DNA of 64,000 bases from Chryseobacterium defluvii. Its GTDB lineage: Bacteria; Bacteroidota; Bacteroidia; Flavobacteriales; Weeksellaceae. The position numbers and the translations under genes are program-made. Position 1 is the stretch's first letter. Each line of letters opens with the position of its first letter. The stretch covers positions 248,001-312,000 of the forward strand of contig NZ_JACHLE010000002.1 in assembly GCF_014204415.1 (NCBI RefSeq), read 5' to 3'. Shown here piece by piece: positions 53,349-61,975 of the stretch. The notes under the pieces were generated by a model that saw only the letters and a program-made list of their open reading frames with translations, did no database searches and was not told the DNA's origin.

Positions 53349-56036
53349 ATGAAATTATATATTTCCAGGGTAATTCTTGGTTTATTCTTATTATCTGCCC
53401 AATTTATTTTTGCTCAAAATCTTGCAAAAAATCAGTTTCAGGTAAAAGGAAACTGTGATATGTGTAAAGAAAGGATAGAGACCACCGCTAAAAAAGCAGG
53501 CGCTAAAGATGCAGTATATTCTATTGATACACAAACCCTTACTTTAGTAACAGATCATAACATTTCTACAGCTGAAATCCTGAAAAAAATAGCGGATGCC
53601 GGCCACGATAATGAAAAATTCAAGGCACCCGATAAATCATACGAAGCCCTTCCCGGCTGCTGCCATTATGACAGAGACCTTCAGCCTTCTAATGCGGAAG
53701 CTATACACAATGGCCATAAAAAAGAAAATGAATTTTATGTAAAGGGAAATTGTGGCTCATGTAAAGCCAGAATTGAAAAAGCAGCCCAAGATGCCGGTGC
53801 CGATTCAGCGGAATGGAATGCTGAAAAGCAGATGATTTCCTTGAATTTTAACCCTTCAAAAACCTCAGCAGATACTATTCTAAAAAAAATAGCAGAAGCG
53901 GGGCATGATAATGAAAAGTACAAATCTTCCGATAAGACCTACAATGATCTGCCGGGATGCTGCCTGTACGACAGGGATATTCCTATGGGAGCTCCAAACC
54001 CCAAAGTACATTTTGAAGAGGATTCAGAATCCAAGCATGATGATCATAATGAGGATACCGCTTCAGATGAAGGACAGCACGAGAAGCATAAAAATATTGA
54101 AGAAGTCAGATTATCCGGTTCAAAAGCCACAACTTCCTTAAATAAAAAGGAAGCCGGATTAGTCTTTAATATTGATAAAAAAGAACTATTAAAAGCAGCG
54201 TGCTGTAATCTCTCGGAGAGCTTTGAAACCAATGCCACCGTAGATGTTTCTTTCAGCAATGCCGTTACTGGGACTAAGCAGCTCAAAATGTTAGGTCTGG
54301 ATCAAAAATATACCAGCTTAACGAAGGAACTTTTACCTGAGATCAGGGGAATTGCGTCCGCTTACGGTTTGAACTTCATTCCCGGAAGATGGATTGAAAG
54401 TATACAGCTGACCAAGGGAGGAAGTACCGTCACCAATGGCTACGAAAGCATTACAGGACAGATCAATACGGAACTGATAAAACATGCTGAACATCCTGAA
54501 ACCTCCCTGAATCTTTTTTCAGATTTCAACGGAAGGGCCGAAGCCAATTTTACAAATGTTGCTCCTATTAATGAACACTGGGCGCAGACTTTTCTGCTAC
54601 ACGGAAACGGTACTTTCGGAAATACGGACATGAACGATGACGGATTTCTGGACAGGCCCAAAGGGACTCAACTAAATGCAGCTTACCTGCTCAATTACAA
54701 CGACTTGGAACACTCAGGTTTGGCTTCCCATTTTGGCATTAATTTTATTAAAGACGAGAGAACTGCCGGACAGACTGCGTTTGATAAATCATTAGATCAG
54801 AGTGAACAATCCGCTTATGGTGTGGGAATTGATATTTCAAGATTCCAGGTATGGAACAAAACCGGGTATGTTTTTAAAGGAAAACCTTATCAGAGCTTAG
54901 GATGGATGAACCAGTATGTATATCATCAGCAGGACAGTTTTTTCGGATTGAGGAATTATTCCGGGAAGCAGCACACCTATTATTCCAATTTGATTTTTGA
55001 AAGCATTATCGGAAATACCAATCATAAGTATAAAGCCGGGGCAAGTTTTCTATATGACCGCTATGATGAGAAGTATTTAACTGACAACTTTAAAAGAAAT
55101 GAAGTTGTACCGGGAATTTTTGCAGAATATACCCTGACCGGTCTAAAATATACTTTAGTAGCAGGGGCAAGGGCAGATTTTCATAATCTGGCAGGAACGC
55201 AATTTACACCAAGATTGAATTTTAAGTATGATTTCACACCGCAAACCATCTTAAGGCTTTCTGCGGGACGAGGGTTCAGAACAGCTTCTGTTTTTGCGGA
55301 AAACCAGCAGTATTTTGCTTCAAACCGTAATATTCAGATCATACAGAGTGGCGGAAATATATATGGTTTAAAACCGGAAATAGCATGGAATTACGGAGCC
55401 AGTTTACAGCAGGAGTTTAAACTTTTCGGAAGAAAATCCACTATTGTTGCCGATCTTTTCAGGACAGATTTCCAGGATCAGGTTCTGGTGGATCTGGATA
55501 GATCTCCCCAACAGCTGGTATTTTATAATCTGGACGGAAAGTCCTTTGCCAACAGTTTCCAGACCCAATGGGATTTTACACCTTTCAAAAATTTTGACGT
55601 AAGGCTAGCTTATAAATATTATGATGTTCAGGCAGATTATGTAGACGGAAGGAGGAAAATCCCGTTCATGGCAAAGCACAGAGGGTTTGTGAACCTGGCC
55701 TATGCTACCAATAAAAGCAGCAAAGGAGGATTCTGGAGTTTTGATACTACGTTAAATTGGATTGGAAAACAAAGACTTCCTGACACTTCGGGTAATCCTG
55801 CTGAATTTCAGCTGCCAGCCTACTCTGACTCGTATACTGTGCTAAATGCCCAGATCTCAAGAAACTTCAATAAAAAGATCAGGGCTTATCTGGGTGGTGA
55901 AAATTTGACTTCCTATTATCAGGAAAATGCTATTGTGGATTTTAAAAACCCGTTCGGAAATTATTTTGACGGCGGAATGATCTACGCTCCGATCATGAAG
56001 GCCAACTTATATGTCGGACTGGATGTAACTTTTTAA
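53349..56036 (+). CDS. TonB-dependent receptor with two N-terminal heavy-metal-associated domains
   Basis: The 895-residue protein has a signal peptide (about 1-22). Two HMA-like domains follow, about 28-100 and 128-200. Each has a CxxC loop (Cys36/39 in GNCDMCKERIE, Cys135/138 in GNCGSCKARIE) and is followed by a GCC(H/L)YDRD tail (Cys104/105 and Cys204/205). A His/Asp/Glu-rich linker comes next (220-248), then a TonB-box-like EEVRLSG, a plug containing KAACCNLSESFETN, and a barrel ending in LYVGLDVTF. The receptor thus carries its own periplasmic metal-binding modules, suggesting uptake of copper or another soft metal ion or its chelate. The exact substrate is unknown. Confidence 0.88.
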   Translation: MKLYISRVILGLFLLSAQFIFAQNLAKNQFQVKGNCDMCKERIETTAKKAGAKDAVYSIDTQTLTLVTDHNISTAEILKKIADAGHDNEKFKAPDKSYEALPGCCHYDRDLQPSNAEAIHNGHKKENEFYVKGNCGSCKARIEKAAQDAGADSAEWNAEKQMISLNFNPSKTSADTILKKIAEAGHDNEKYKSSDKTYNDLPGCCLYDRDIPMGAPNPKVHFEEDSESKHDDHNEDTASDEGQHEKHKNIEEVRLSGSKATTSLNKKEAGLVFNIDKKELLKAACCNLSESFETNATVDVSFSNAVTGTKQLKMLGLDQKYTSLTKELLPEIRGIASAYGLNFIPGRWIESIQLTKGGSTVTNGYESITGQINTELIKHAEHPETSLNLFSDFNGRAEANFTNVAPINEHWAQTFLLHGNGTFGNTDMNDDGFLDRPKGTQLNAAYLLNYNDLEHSGLASHFGINFIKDERTAGQTAFDKSLDQSEQSAYGVGIDISRFQVWNKTGYVFKGKPYQSLGWMNQYVYHQQDSFFGLRNYSGKQHTYYSNLIFESIIGNTNHKYKAGASFLYDRYDEKYLTDNFKRNEVVPGIFAEYTLTGLKYTLVAGARADFHNLAGTQFTPRLNFKYDFTPQTILRLSAGRGFRTASVFAENQQYFASNRNIQIIQSGGNIYGLKPEIAWNYGASLQQEFKLFGRKSTIVADLFRTDFQDQVLVDLDRSPQQLVFYNLDGKSFANSFQTQWDFTPFKNFDVRLAYKYYDVQADYVDGRRKIPFMAKHRGFVNLAYATNKSSKGGFWSFDTTLNWIGKQRLPDTSGNPAEFQLPAYSDSYTVLNAQISRNFNKKIRAYLGGENLTSYYQENAIVDFKNPFGNYFDGGMIYAPIMKANLYVGLDVTF

Positions 56037-56092
56037 TTCCGGATGCAAAAGCCACAAAAGTTTTTTGTTTAAACATTTTAGAACATATAAGT

Positions 56093-56104
56093 TTTGACGT
56101 CAAA
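56093..56104. promoter_or_regulatory. 12-bp palindrome upstream of the AraC gene
   Basis: TTTGACGTCAAA is a perfect palindrome 58 nt before the AraC start, followed by a second short palindrome (ACTTAAGT). It is a possible operator; binding protein unknown. Confidence 0.35.
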
Positions 56105-56161
56105 CAACTTAAGTGTTAAAAACTTTGTACCTTTTTTGTATCTTTAAACTAAAGTAAATGC

Positions 56162-57031
56162 ATGCATCAACAGCTTATTTTTGAAGATCATTATAAAAAA
56201 TTCGGGTTAGAAACATTCTCTAAGGAAAGCCTTGAAACCATTGACCAGACAAAATTCCGTCCTTACATTAAGATCCTTTTTGCCCCTGAAAATTATGAAC
56301 TTACAGTAGATTTTAATCATTATAAAACCGAGTCTCCTACTCTTTTTTTTGCCACCTATCAGTATTTGCAGATAAAAGACGGAAGTTCAGACCCCGCTTC
56401 CCTTCTTTATTATAACAGGGATTTTTACTGTATTCAGATACATGACAAAGAAGTTGCCTGCGACGGCCTTCTCTTCCACAATATTTTTGAAATTCCAAAG
56501 GTTGAGCTGGACGCTTCCGAAACCCTTATTATTAAAAATTTACTGAAGAATATCAAAGAAGAACTTGAATGGAAGGAATCATCCGGTGAAGAAATGATAA
56601 GAACCTATTTAAAACAGATCATCATCCGTGCTACCCGGAAATGGAAAAAACAAAACCTGTATACTGATAATGTAAGCATCCCGAATAATGAATTAGATGT
56701 TTTCAGGGATTTCAGCAGGTATCTGGAAATCCACTTCAGGGAAAAACACAATGTTTCCGATTATGCTGAACTTCTTCACATTGCGCCGAAGACATTAACC
56801 CATAAATTCAAAAACTTGAATCTGGATTCTCCCAATCAGTTTATAATCAATAGGATTTTACTGGAAGCCAAGCGTTTATTATTTTACACTGACAAGCCCG
56901 TTAAGGAAATTGCCTATGATCTCGGTTACGAAGACCCTGCCTATTTCAACAGGCTTTTCACCCAAAAAACCGGAAATACACCTGTTAATTTCAAAAAAAA
57001 TTACACTTCGGGAAAAAAGTACAATATTTAG
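56162..57031 (+). CDS. AraC-family transcription regulator
   Basis: The 289-residue protein has an N-terminal ligand-binding beta domain (about 1-150). The AraC double helix-turn-helix is at about 190-289: SDYAELLHIAPKTLTHKFKNL for the first and PVKEIAYDLGYEDPAYFNRLFTQKTGNTPVNFK for the second, the latter closely fitting the family signature. It is probably a single-gene transcript. It lies between the metal locus and osmC on the same strand; either could be its target, and neither is proven. Confidence 0.9.
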   Translation: MHQQLIFEDHYKKFGLETFSKESLETIDQTKFRPYIKILFAPENYELTVDFNHYKTESPTLFFATYQYLQIKDGSSDPASLLYYNRDFYCIQIHDKEVACDGLLFHNIFEIPKVELDASETLIIKNLLKNIKEELEWKESSGEEMIRTYLKQIIIRATRKWKKQNLYTDNVSIPNNELDVFRDFSRYLEIHFREKHNVSDYAELLHIAPKTLTHKFKNLNLDSPNQFIINRILLEAKRLLFYTDKPVKEIAYDLGYEDPAYFNRLFTQKTGNTPVNFKKNYTSGKKYNI

Positions 57032-57118
57032 ATCGTTTTATCTATTTATTATGACCTGAAACCGATATATCTTTGTCACATCAAAAACAATCAATATTAA
57101 CAACAAAAGACAAACATT

Positions 57119-57535
57119 ATGAGACGTAACGCAACAGCCGTTTGGAACGGCACCATCAAAGAAGGAAACGGACATTTAACTACACAAAGCACTACACTGA
57201 ACCAGACTCAATATTCTTTTAACAGCCGTTTTGCCGACAGAGTAGGAACAAATCCTGAAGAGTTACTGGCTGCAGCCCATGCCGGATGTTTCACCATGAA
57301 ATTAAGCGCTGAGCTTTCCCAGGCAGGCTTTACTCCGGAAGAATTAAAAACAACTTCCGTAATCACTTTGGATCCAAGTGTCGGAAAGATCACAAAATCT
57401 GAGCTTACTTTAACCGCAAAAGTTCCGGGAATTTCTGAAGAAGAATTTCAGAAGTATGCCAAAATTGCCGAAGAAGGTTGCCCTGTAAGTGCTGCTTTCA
57501 ATTTCGAAATTACCCTGAGTGCTACTTTAGCTTAA
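57119..57535 (+). CDS. osmC: OsmC family peroxiredoxin
   Basis: The 138-residue protein is of the OsmC/Ohr family, which reduces organic hydroperoxides through two Cys residues. Here they are in AAAHAGCFTMKLS and EEGCPVSAAF, at the expected spacing. The ATVWNG-like N-terminal strand (ATAVWNGTIKEGNG) and the NPEELLAAAHA helix place it in the OsmC rather than the Ohr branch. It follows an AraC regulator by 87 nt. Expression is typically induced by oxidative or osmotic stress in relatives. Confidence 0.92.
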   Translation: MRRNATAVWNGTIKEGNGHLTTQSTTLNQTQYSFNSRFADRVGTNPEELLAAAHAGCFTMKLSAELSQAGFTPEELKTTSVITLDPSVGKITKSELTLTAKVPGISEEEFQKYAKIAEEGCPVSAAFNFEITLSATLA

Positions 57536-57548
57536 AAAAACAAAACAT

Positions 57549-57633
57549 CATCTTTGACATTCCATAGGAATCTAAGCATTATTTTAAAATTCTATTTTTA
57601 AGTTTGATATGGTTCCTATGGAATGATAAGATG
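57549..57633. repeat. Inverted repeat CATTCCATAGGAA in the osmC-TetR spacer
   Basis: The arms 57558-57570 and 57613-57625 are perfect 13-nt complements, extended by CATCTT/AAGATG at the outer ends. The AT-rich centre has no ORF. It could be a terminator-like hairpin or the remnant of a small mobile element. Confidence 0.5.
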
Positions 57634-57656
57634 GATGTAACATTCTTTCAATCATT

Positions 57657-57695
57657 AAGTCTGAGCCACATTTCCAGAGCTCAGGCTTAATTTTT
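57657..57695 (+). terminator. Terminator before the TetR gene
   Basis: AAGTCTGAGC and GCTCAGGCTT pair (one G:U) around a 12-nt loop, followed by AATTTTT. Confidence 0.75.
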
Positions 57696-57702
57696 AAAAT
57701 AA

Positions 57703-57734
57703 AATATACCTATCGGTATATTTTTGTATATTTG
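57703..57734 (+). promoter_or_regulatory. TetR-type operator overlapping the promoter
   Basis: AATATACC-TATC-GGTATATT (57703-57722) has perfect 8-nt arms and is followed 4 nt later by the -7 box TATATTTG (57727-57734). The palindrome covers the -33 region, as expected for an autorepressor site. Confidence 0.75.
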
Positions 57735-57754
57735 TATCAGAATTTCAATCAAAA

Positions 57755-58360
57755 ATGTCAAAAGCAGAAAAAACAAAACAATTCATTATCGAGAAAACGG
57801 CACCTTTGTTCAACACAAAAGGTTATATGTCCACATCGCTTTCAGACATTACCCAGGCAACAGGATTAACCAAAGGAAGCATTTACGGAAACTTTCAAAA
57901 CAAAGATGCTGTTGCCCTTGAAGCTTATCAATACAATTCAGGCTTATTAGGTAAAAATATGGCCCGTTCATTAGGCAACGAATTCCCGACAACCATTGAT
58001 AAACTGAATGCTTTTGTAAATTTTTACAGAAAAAACTGGAAAGCCGTTTTCGAGAACGGAGGCTGCCCTTTAATGAATGCTGCCACCGAGGCAGACGATA
58101 CTTTTCCTGCTTTAAAAAAGAAGGTGGCAGACTCTTTCGAAGGCTGGATAAAAAATGTAACTGAGATCATTATTCAGGGACAAAAAAAAGAAGAAATACA
58201 ACACGATTTAGATGCCCGCGAATACGGATCATTATTCATCATGATCGTTGAGGGTGGAATTTTGCTTTCCAAAACCACAGGTGATGAAAAATATCTAAAT
58301 CTTGCCTTAAACAGAATTTTATTCATCATAGATCAAGAACTTAAAATCATTCCATCATAA
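57755..58360 (+). CDS. TetR/AcrR family repressor
   Basis: The 201-residue protein has an N-terminal TetR helix-turn-helix (about 8-52: KQFIIEKTAPLFNTKGYMSTSLSDI, then TGLTKGSIYGNFQNKDAVALEAYQ) and a helical ligand-binding domain. The gene starts 20 nt after a promoter overlapped by a clear palindromic operator, so autoregulation is likely. It heads an operon with thiolase, thioesterase and ketoacyl-synthase genes (10, 9 and 2 nt spacers). Its ligand is therefore probably an acyl-CoA or fatty acid, which is inference. Confidence 0.92.
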   Translation: MSKAEKTKQFIIEKTAPLFNTKGYMSTSLSDITQATGLTKGSIYGNFQNKDAVALEAYQYNSGLLGKNMARSLGNEFPTTIDKLNAFVNFYRKNWKAVFENGGCPLMNAATEADDTFPALKKKVADSFEGWIKNVTEIIIQGQKKEEIQHDLDAREYGSLFIMIVEGGILLSKTTGDEKYLNLALNRILFIIDQELKIIPS

Positions 58361-58370
58361 ATTATATTCT

Positions 58371-59639
58371 ATGGAAACAAAAAAAGTGGCCATTGTAGGA
58401 TACAGCAGAATCCCATTCGCCAGAATCAATACAGCCTATGCAGACCAGGGAAACCCTGAGTTGCTGGGTGCGGCTTTAAACGGGCTGATAGATAAATATA
58501 ATCTGAAAGGAAAGCTTCTGGGAGAAGTTGCCGGCGGCGCCGTTATCAAACATATCTCTGAAAGTAATCTTGTAAGGGAAGCGGTGATGAATACCTCACT
58601 GGATCCCGCAACCCCAGCCTGTGACATTCAGCAGGCTTGCGATACGGGCATTGAAGCCGCCATTTATATCGGAAATAAAATTGCACTCGGGCAGATAGAA
58701 AGCGGCATCGCATGCGGTGTTGAAGCCATGAGCAATATTCCTTTTGAATCCCCGCCAAGATTAAGAAAGGCCTTATTAAAAGCCAATAAAGAAAAATCCG
58801 TTTTCGGAAAACTAAAACAATTATTAAGTCCCCAATTTAAAGACTGGATGCCCTTTCCTTATAAAGGGCAGGAACCTAAAACAGGACTGGTTATGGGTGA
58901 GCATACGGAAATCACCGCAAAATATTACCGGATCTCCCGTGAAGAGCAAGATGAACTGGCCTTAAAAAGCCATCAGAATATGGCAAAAGCTTATGATGAG
59001 GGTTTCTTTGATGATATGATCACTCCAGCTTTCGGTCTGGAAAAAGACAATAATTTACGCCGTGACACAAGCCTGGAAAAATTATCCCAGTTAAAACCTG
59101 CTTTTGATAAGCAGAACGGGACATTAACCGCCGGAAACTCGACTCCTTTTACTGATGGTGCTTCTGCGGTTTTGCTGGCCAGTGAGGAATGGGCAAAAGC
59201 AAATAATCTCCCGGTACTGGCCTATATCATGTTTTCAGAACTGGCAGGCATAGAATATGTTGAAAACAGGCACAATTTGCTTTTGGCACCTGTTTTTGCG
59301 GCTGACAGAATGCTTAAAAAAGCGGGCATGAATCTTGAAGATTTCGATTTCTATGAAATTCATGAAGCGTTTGCCGCACAGGTTTTAGCAACCATTAAGA
59401 TCTGGGAAAATAATGATCTGGCTAAAAAGTTCGGGCTTGAAAAAGCACTTGGAAGAATAGACCGGAACAAATTGAATGTAAAAGGCGGAAGCCTTGCTGC
59501 CGCACACCCTTTTGCAGCAACCGGAGGAAGAATTATTGCCACACTGGCCAAACTGCTTGATGAGAAAGGAAGCGGTAAAGGATTTATTTCCATTTGTGCC
59601 GCAAGAGGACAAGGAGTTACCATGATTTTAGAAAAATAA
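58371..59639 (+). CDS. Acetyl-CoA C-acyltransferase (thiolase)
   Basis: The 422-residue thiolase has the nucleophilic Cys in CDIQQACDTGIEAA, the conserved EHTEITAKYY and NSTPFTDGASAVLLA segments, the His in IHEAFAAQ, and the second Cys in ISICAARGQG. Where most thiolases have NxxGG near the end, here it reads NVKGGSLAAAHPFAATGGR. The length and pattern fit FadI-type trifunctional thiolases. It cleaves or forms 3-ketoacyl-CoA. The operon lacks the hydratase/dehydrogenase partner of beta-oxidation, so the physiological direction is uncertain. Confidence 0.9.
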   Translation: METKKVAIVGYSRIPFARINTAYADQGNPELLGAALNGLIDKYNLKGKLLGEVAGGAVIKHISESNLVREAVMNTSLDPATPACDIQQACDTGIEAAIYIGNKIALGQIESGIACGVEAMSNIPFESPPRLRKALLKANKEKSVFGKLKQLLSPQFKDWMPFPYKGQEPKTGLVMGEHTEITAKYYRISREEQDELALKSHQNMAKAYDEGFFDDMITPAFGLEKDNNLRRDTSLEKLSQLKPAFDKQNGTLTAGNSTPFTDGASAVLLASEEWAKANNLPVLAYIMFSELAGIEYVENRHNLLLAPVFAADRMLKKAGMNLEDFDFYEIHEAFAAQVLATIKIWENNDLAKKFGLEKALGRIDRNKLNVKGGSLAAAHPFAATGGRIIATLAKLLDEKGSGKGFISICAARGQGVTMILEK

Positions 59640-59648
59640 ATTGATACT

Positions 59649-60074
59649 ATGGACCGATTAACACAACTACAACAATTTATAGGAAAGGAATTTGACCAAT
59701 CTCCTTCTCCTTTTATGAAATGGCTCAATCCTGTCGTAATTTCTGCAGAAGAAGGGCATCTGGAATTTCAATATAAAGTAAGACCTGAATGGCTGAACCC
59801 GGTCAGAAACCTTCATGGGGGTGTAACGGCTGCTATCGTGGATGATATTATCGGCGCCACCATGTTCTCACTGAATGAAAATTCTTTTATCACCACGATC
59901 AATAATGTGATCGATTATTTTTCAGCTGCAAAAGAAAACGATATTATTGTAGCCGAAACTAAAATTATAAAAAGAGGAAAACAATTTGTAAATGCCCAAT
60001 GCGAAATCTGGAATTCAGATAAGACCAGGCTCATTGCAAGAGGCATCTCTAACCTATTCAAAATTAACAATTAA
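59649..60074 (+). CDS. PaaI-like hotdog-fold thioesterase
   Basis: The 141-residue single hotdog domain contains VRPEWLNPVRNLHGGVTAAIVDDIIGATMFSL, with the active-site HGG and Asp of the PaaI family. It also has NNVIDYFSAAKENDIIVAETKIIKRGKQFVNAQCEIW. Such proteins hydrolyse acyl-CoA or aryl-CoA thioesters. Its place between a thiolase and a ketoacyl synthase suggests release of an acyl group or removal of stalled intermediates. The next gene follows after 2 nt. Confidence 0.88.
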   Translation: MDRLTQLQQFIGKEFDQSPSPFMKWLNPVVISAEEGHLEFQYKVRPEWLNPVRNLHGGVTAAIVDDIIGATMFSLNENSFITTINNVIDYFSAAKENDIIVAETKIIKRGKQFVNAQCEIWNSDKTRLIARGISNLFKINN

Positions 60075-60076
60075 GC

Positions 60077-61318
60077 ATGAAAAGAGTTCTCATAACAGGA
60101 CTGGGTGCAGTAACCCCTTTGGGAAACAATGTTGAAGATTTTTGGCAAAACAGTATTAACGGAGTAAGTGGAGCGGAGCTGATCAGGCATTTCGATACGG
60201 AGAAATTCAAAGTTCATTTTGCCTGCGAAGTAAAAGATTTTGATCCGAAGATCCATTTGAATCATCATGAAATAAAAAGAAGTGATCTTTTCACTCAATA
60301 CGCCATGTACTCTTCTGCTGAAGCCATCCGGGATTCAGGATTGGATCTGGAAAATATGGATCCGTTCGATACCGGCGTGATCTGGGGAACAGGCCAGGGC
60401 GGTATGTGGACCTTTGAAAGTGAGGTGATGGATTTTTCCAAAGGAGACGGAACTCCTCGTTTCAATCCGTTCTTTGTTCCCAAATTCATTGCGAATATGG
60501 CTTCAGGGATGATCTCGATGAAATATGGCCTTCAGGGTATCAATTACACAACAGTTTCTGCCTGTGCTACAGCAAATACAGCCTTGATGGATGCTTTTAA
60601 CTATATCCGTTTAGGAAAAGCCAAGGTGATCATCAGCGGCGGGTCGGAGGCAGCCATTACCCCGGCTTCAGTAGGCGGCTTCTCCATTATGAAAGCTATG
60701 TCGACAAGAAATAATGATTTCAAAACGGCCAGCCGTCCTTATGATACGGATCGGGATGGTTTTGTTATGGGAGAAGGTGCGGGTGCTTTAGTCCTTGAAG
60801 AGTATGAACATGCAAGGGCAAGAGGGGCAAAAATTTATGCTGAATTAGTGGGAGCAGCGATGACAGCTGATGCGTATCATATGACGGCGCCACATCCGGA
60901 TGGTGTTGGAGCGATCAGAGCTATGCAATTAGCGCTTAAAGAAGCAGGCATCAATGCTGAAGACATTGATTACTTAAATCCTCATGCAACCTCTACTCCT
61001 TTAGGTGACCTGATCGAATTAAAAGCCATCAACAATGTATTCAAAGGAAGCAAAAATCTGGATATCAGTGCTACGAAATCAATGACGGGGCATTTATTGG
61101 GTGCTGCGGGTGCTGCGGAAGCTATCCTTTCGATAAAAGCGATACAGAACGGGATTATTCCGCCAACCATCAATGTGGAAAGTATTGATGAGAATATTCC
61201 GAAAGATGTTAATATTGTGTTTAATGAAGCTAAGGAAAAGGAGATCAATTTTGCATTAAGTAATGCTTTTGGTTTTGGCGGGCACAATGCTACTTTGATT
61301 TTTAAGAAAATTCGCTAA
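60077..61318 (+). CDS. Beta-ketoacyl-ACP synthase II-like protein
   Basis: The 413-residue KAS enzyme condenses malonyl-ACP with an acyl chain. The catalytic set is Cys in TVSACATANTA, His in NPHATSTPLGD (usually NAHGTST) and His in KSMTGHLLGAAGAAE. It is FabF-like in length and begins RVLITGLGAVTPLG. The altered residues around the first His, and its place in a TetR/thiolase/thioesterase operon rather than beside acpP, suggest a specialised second copy rather than the housekeeping fabF. It may serve atypical fatty acids or a polyketide-like product. Confidence 0.9.
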   Translation: MKRVLITGLGAVTPLGNNVEDFWQNSINGVSGAELIRHFDTEKFKVHFACEVKDFDPKIHLNHHEIKRSDLFTQYAMYSSAEAIRDSGLDLENMDPFDTGVIWGTGQGGMWTFESEVMDFSKGDGTPRFNPFFVPKFIANMASGMISMKYGLQGINYTTVSACATANTALMDAFNYIRLGKAKVIISGGSEAAITPASVGGFSIMKAMSTRNNDFKTASRPYDTDRDGFVMGEGAGALVLEEYEHARARGAKIYAELVGAAMTADAYHMTAPHPDGVGAIRAMQLALKEAGINAEDIDYLNPHATSTPLGDLIELKAINNVFKGSKNLDISATKSMTGHLLGAAGAAEAILSIKAIQNGIIPPTINVESIDENIPKDVNIVFNEAKEKEINFALSNAFGFGGHNATLIFKKIR

Positions 61319-61333
61319 ATTCATATTAAAATA

Positions 61334-61888
61334 ATGTCCAAGCTCAAAGAAATACGGGAACAACATCATCTGACTCAGGAAGAGTTGGCTGAAAGCTCCG
61401 GTATTTCTGTGAGGACAATACAGAGAATAGAAGCAGGAACTATCCCAAAAGGGCATACACTCCGGGTTTTGGCTAAAACTTTACAAATCAGTGAAGATAT
61501 TCTTCAAAATATAGAATCCGGGGAGGAAAACCAGAAAATCCAAGAAGAACCTGCTTCAATGCATTATTCTCTGATTAAGATCATCAATCTTTCTTCCCTT
61601 CCCTGTATTTTGCTTCCACCACTGAATATTCTTGTCCCGCTTTTACTGATGTTTACTTTAAAGCAGAAGAATATTTTGGTAAAACAAATAATTTCCCTTC
61701 AGATCATCTGGACTGTTTTAGCCCCGATTATTTTTATGTTAGGTATATTTTTAAAGCTCGGCAGAAGTTTTACTTTAGTCCTTATGATAGGTATTGTCTT
61801 ATCAAATGTATTTATCATTATTCGGAATGCATTTGAAATAGACCGTAATAAAAAACTTCATTATAGACTGAATTTCAATATGATATAA
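61334..61888 (+). CDS. Membrane-anchored XRE-type regulator
   Basis: The 184-residue protein has an N-terminal XRE helix-turn-helix (about 3-57: LKEIREQHHLTQEELAESSGISVRTIQRIEAG, the SinR/Cro fold). A short acidic linker is followed by three hydrophobic helices (about 87-165). This architecture is common in Bacteroidota; targets and signals are mostly unknown. It begins 15 nt after the ketoacyl synthase and could be read through from that operon. A serine hydrolase gene follows by 87 nt. Confidence 0.8.
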   Translation: MSKLKEIREQHHLTQEELAESSGISVRTIQRIEAGTIPKGHTLRVLAKTLQISEDILQNIESGEENQKIQEEPASMHYSLIKIINLSSLPCILLPPLNILVPLLLMFTLKQKNILVKQIISLQIIWTVLAPIIFMLGIFLKLGRSFTLVLMIGIVLSNVFIIIRNAFEIDRNKKLHYRLNFNMI

Positions 61889-61975
61889 TTCAGACAGATT
61901 ATTGGCGGGTTTTTGGCGGGCGATTTTTTTGTGTCAAACAACATGAAACTCAATCTTTGCCGAAAATTAAAAGCT

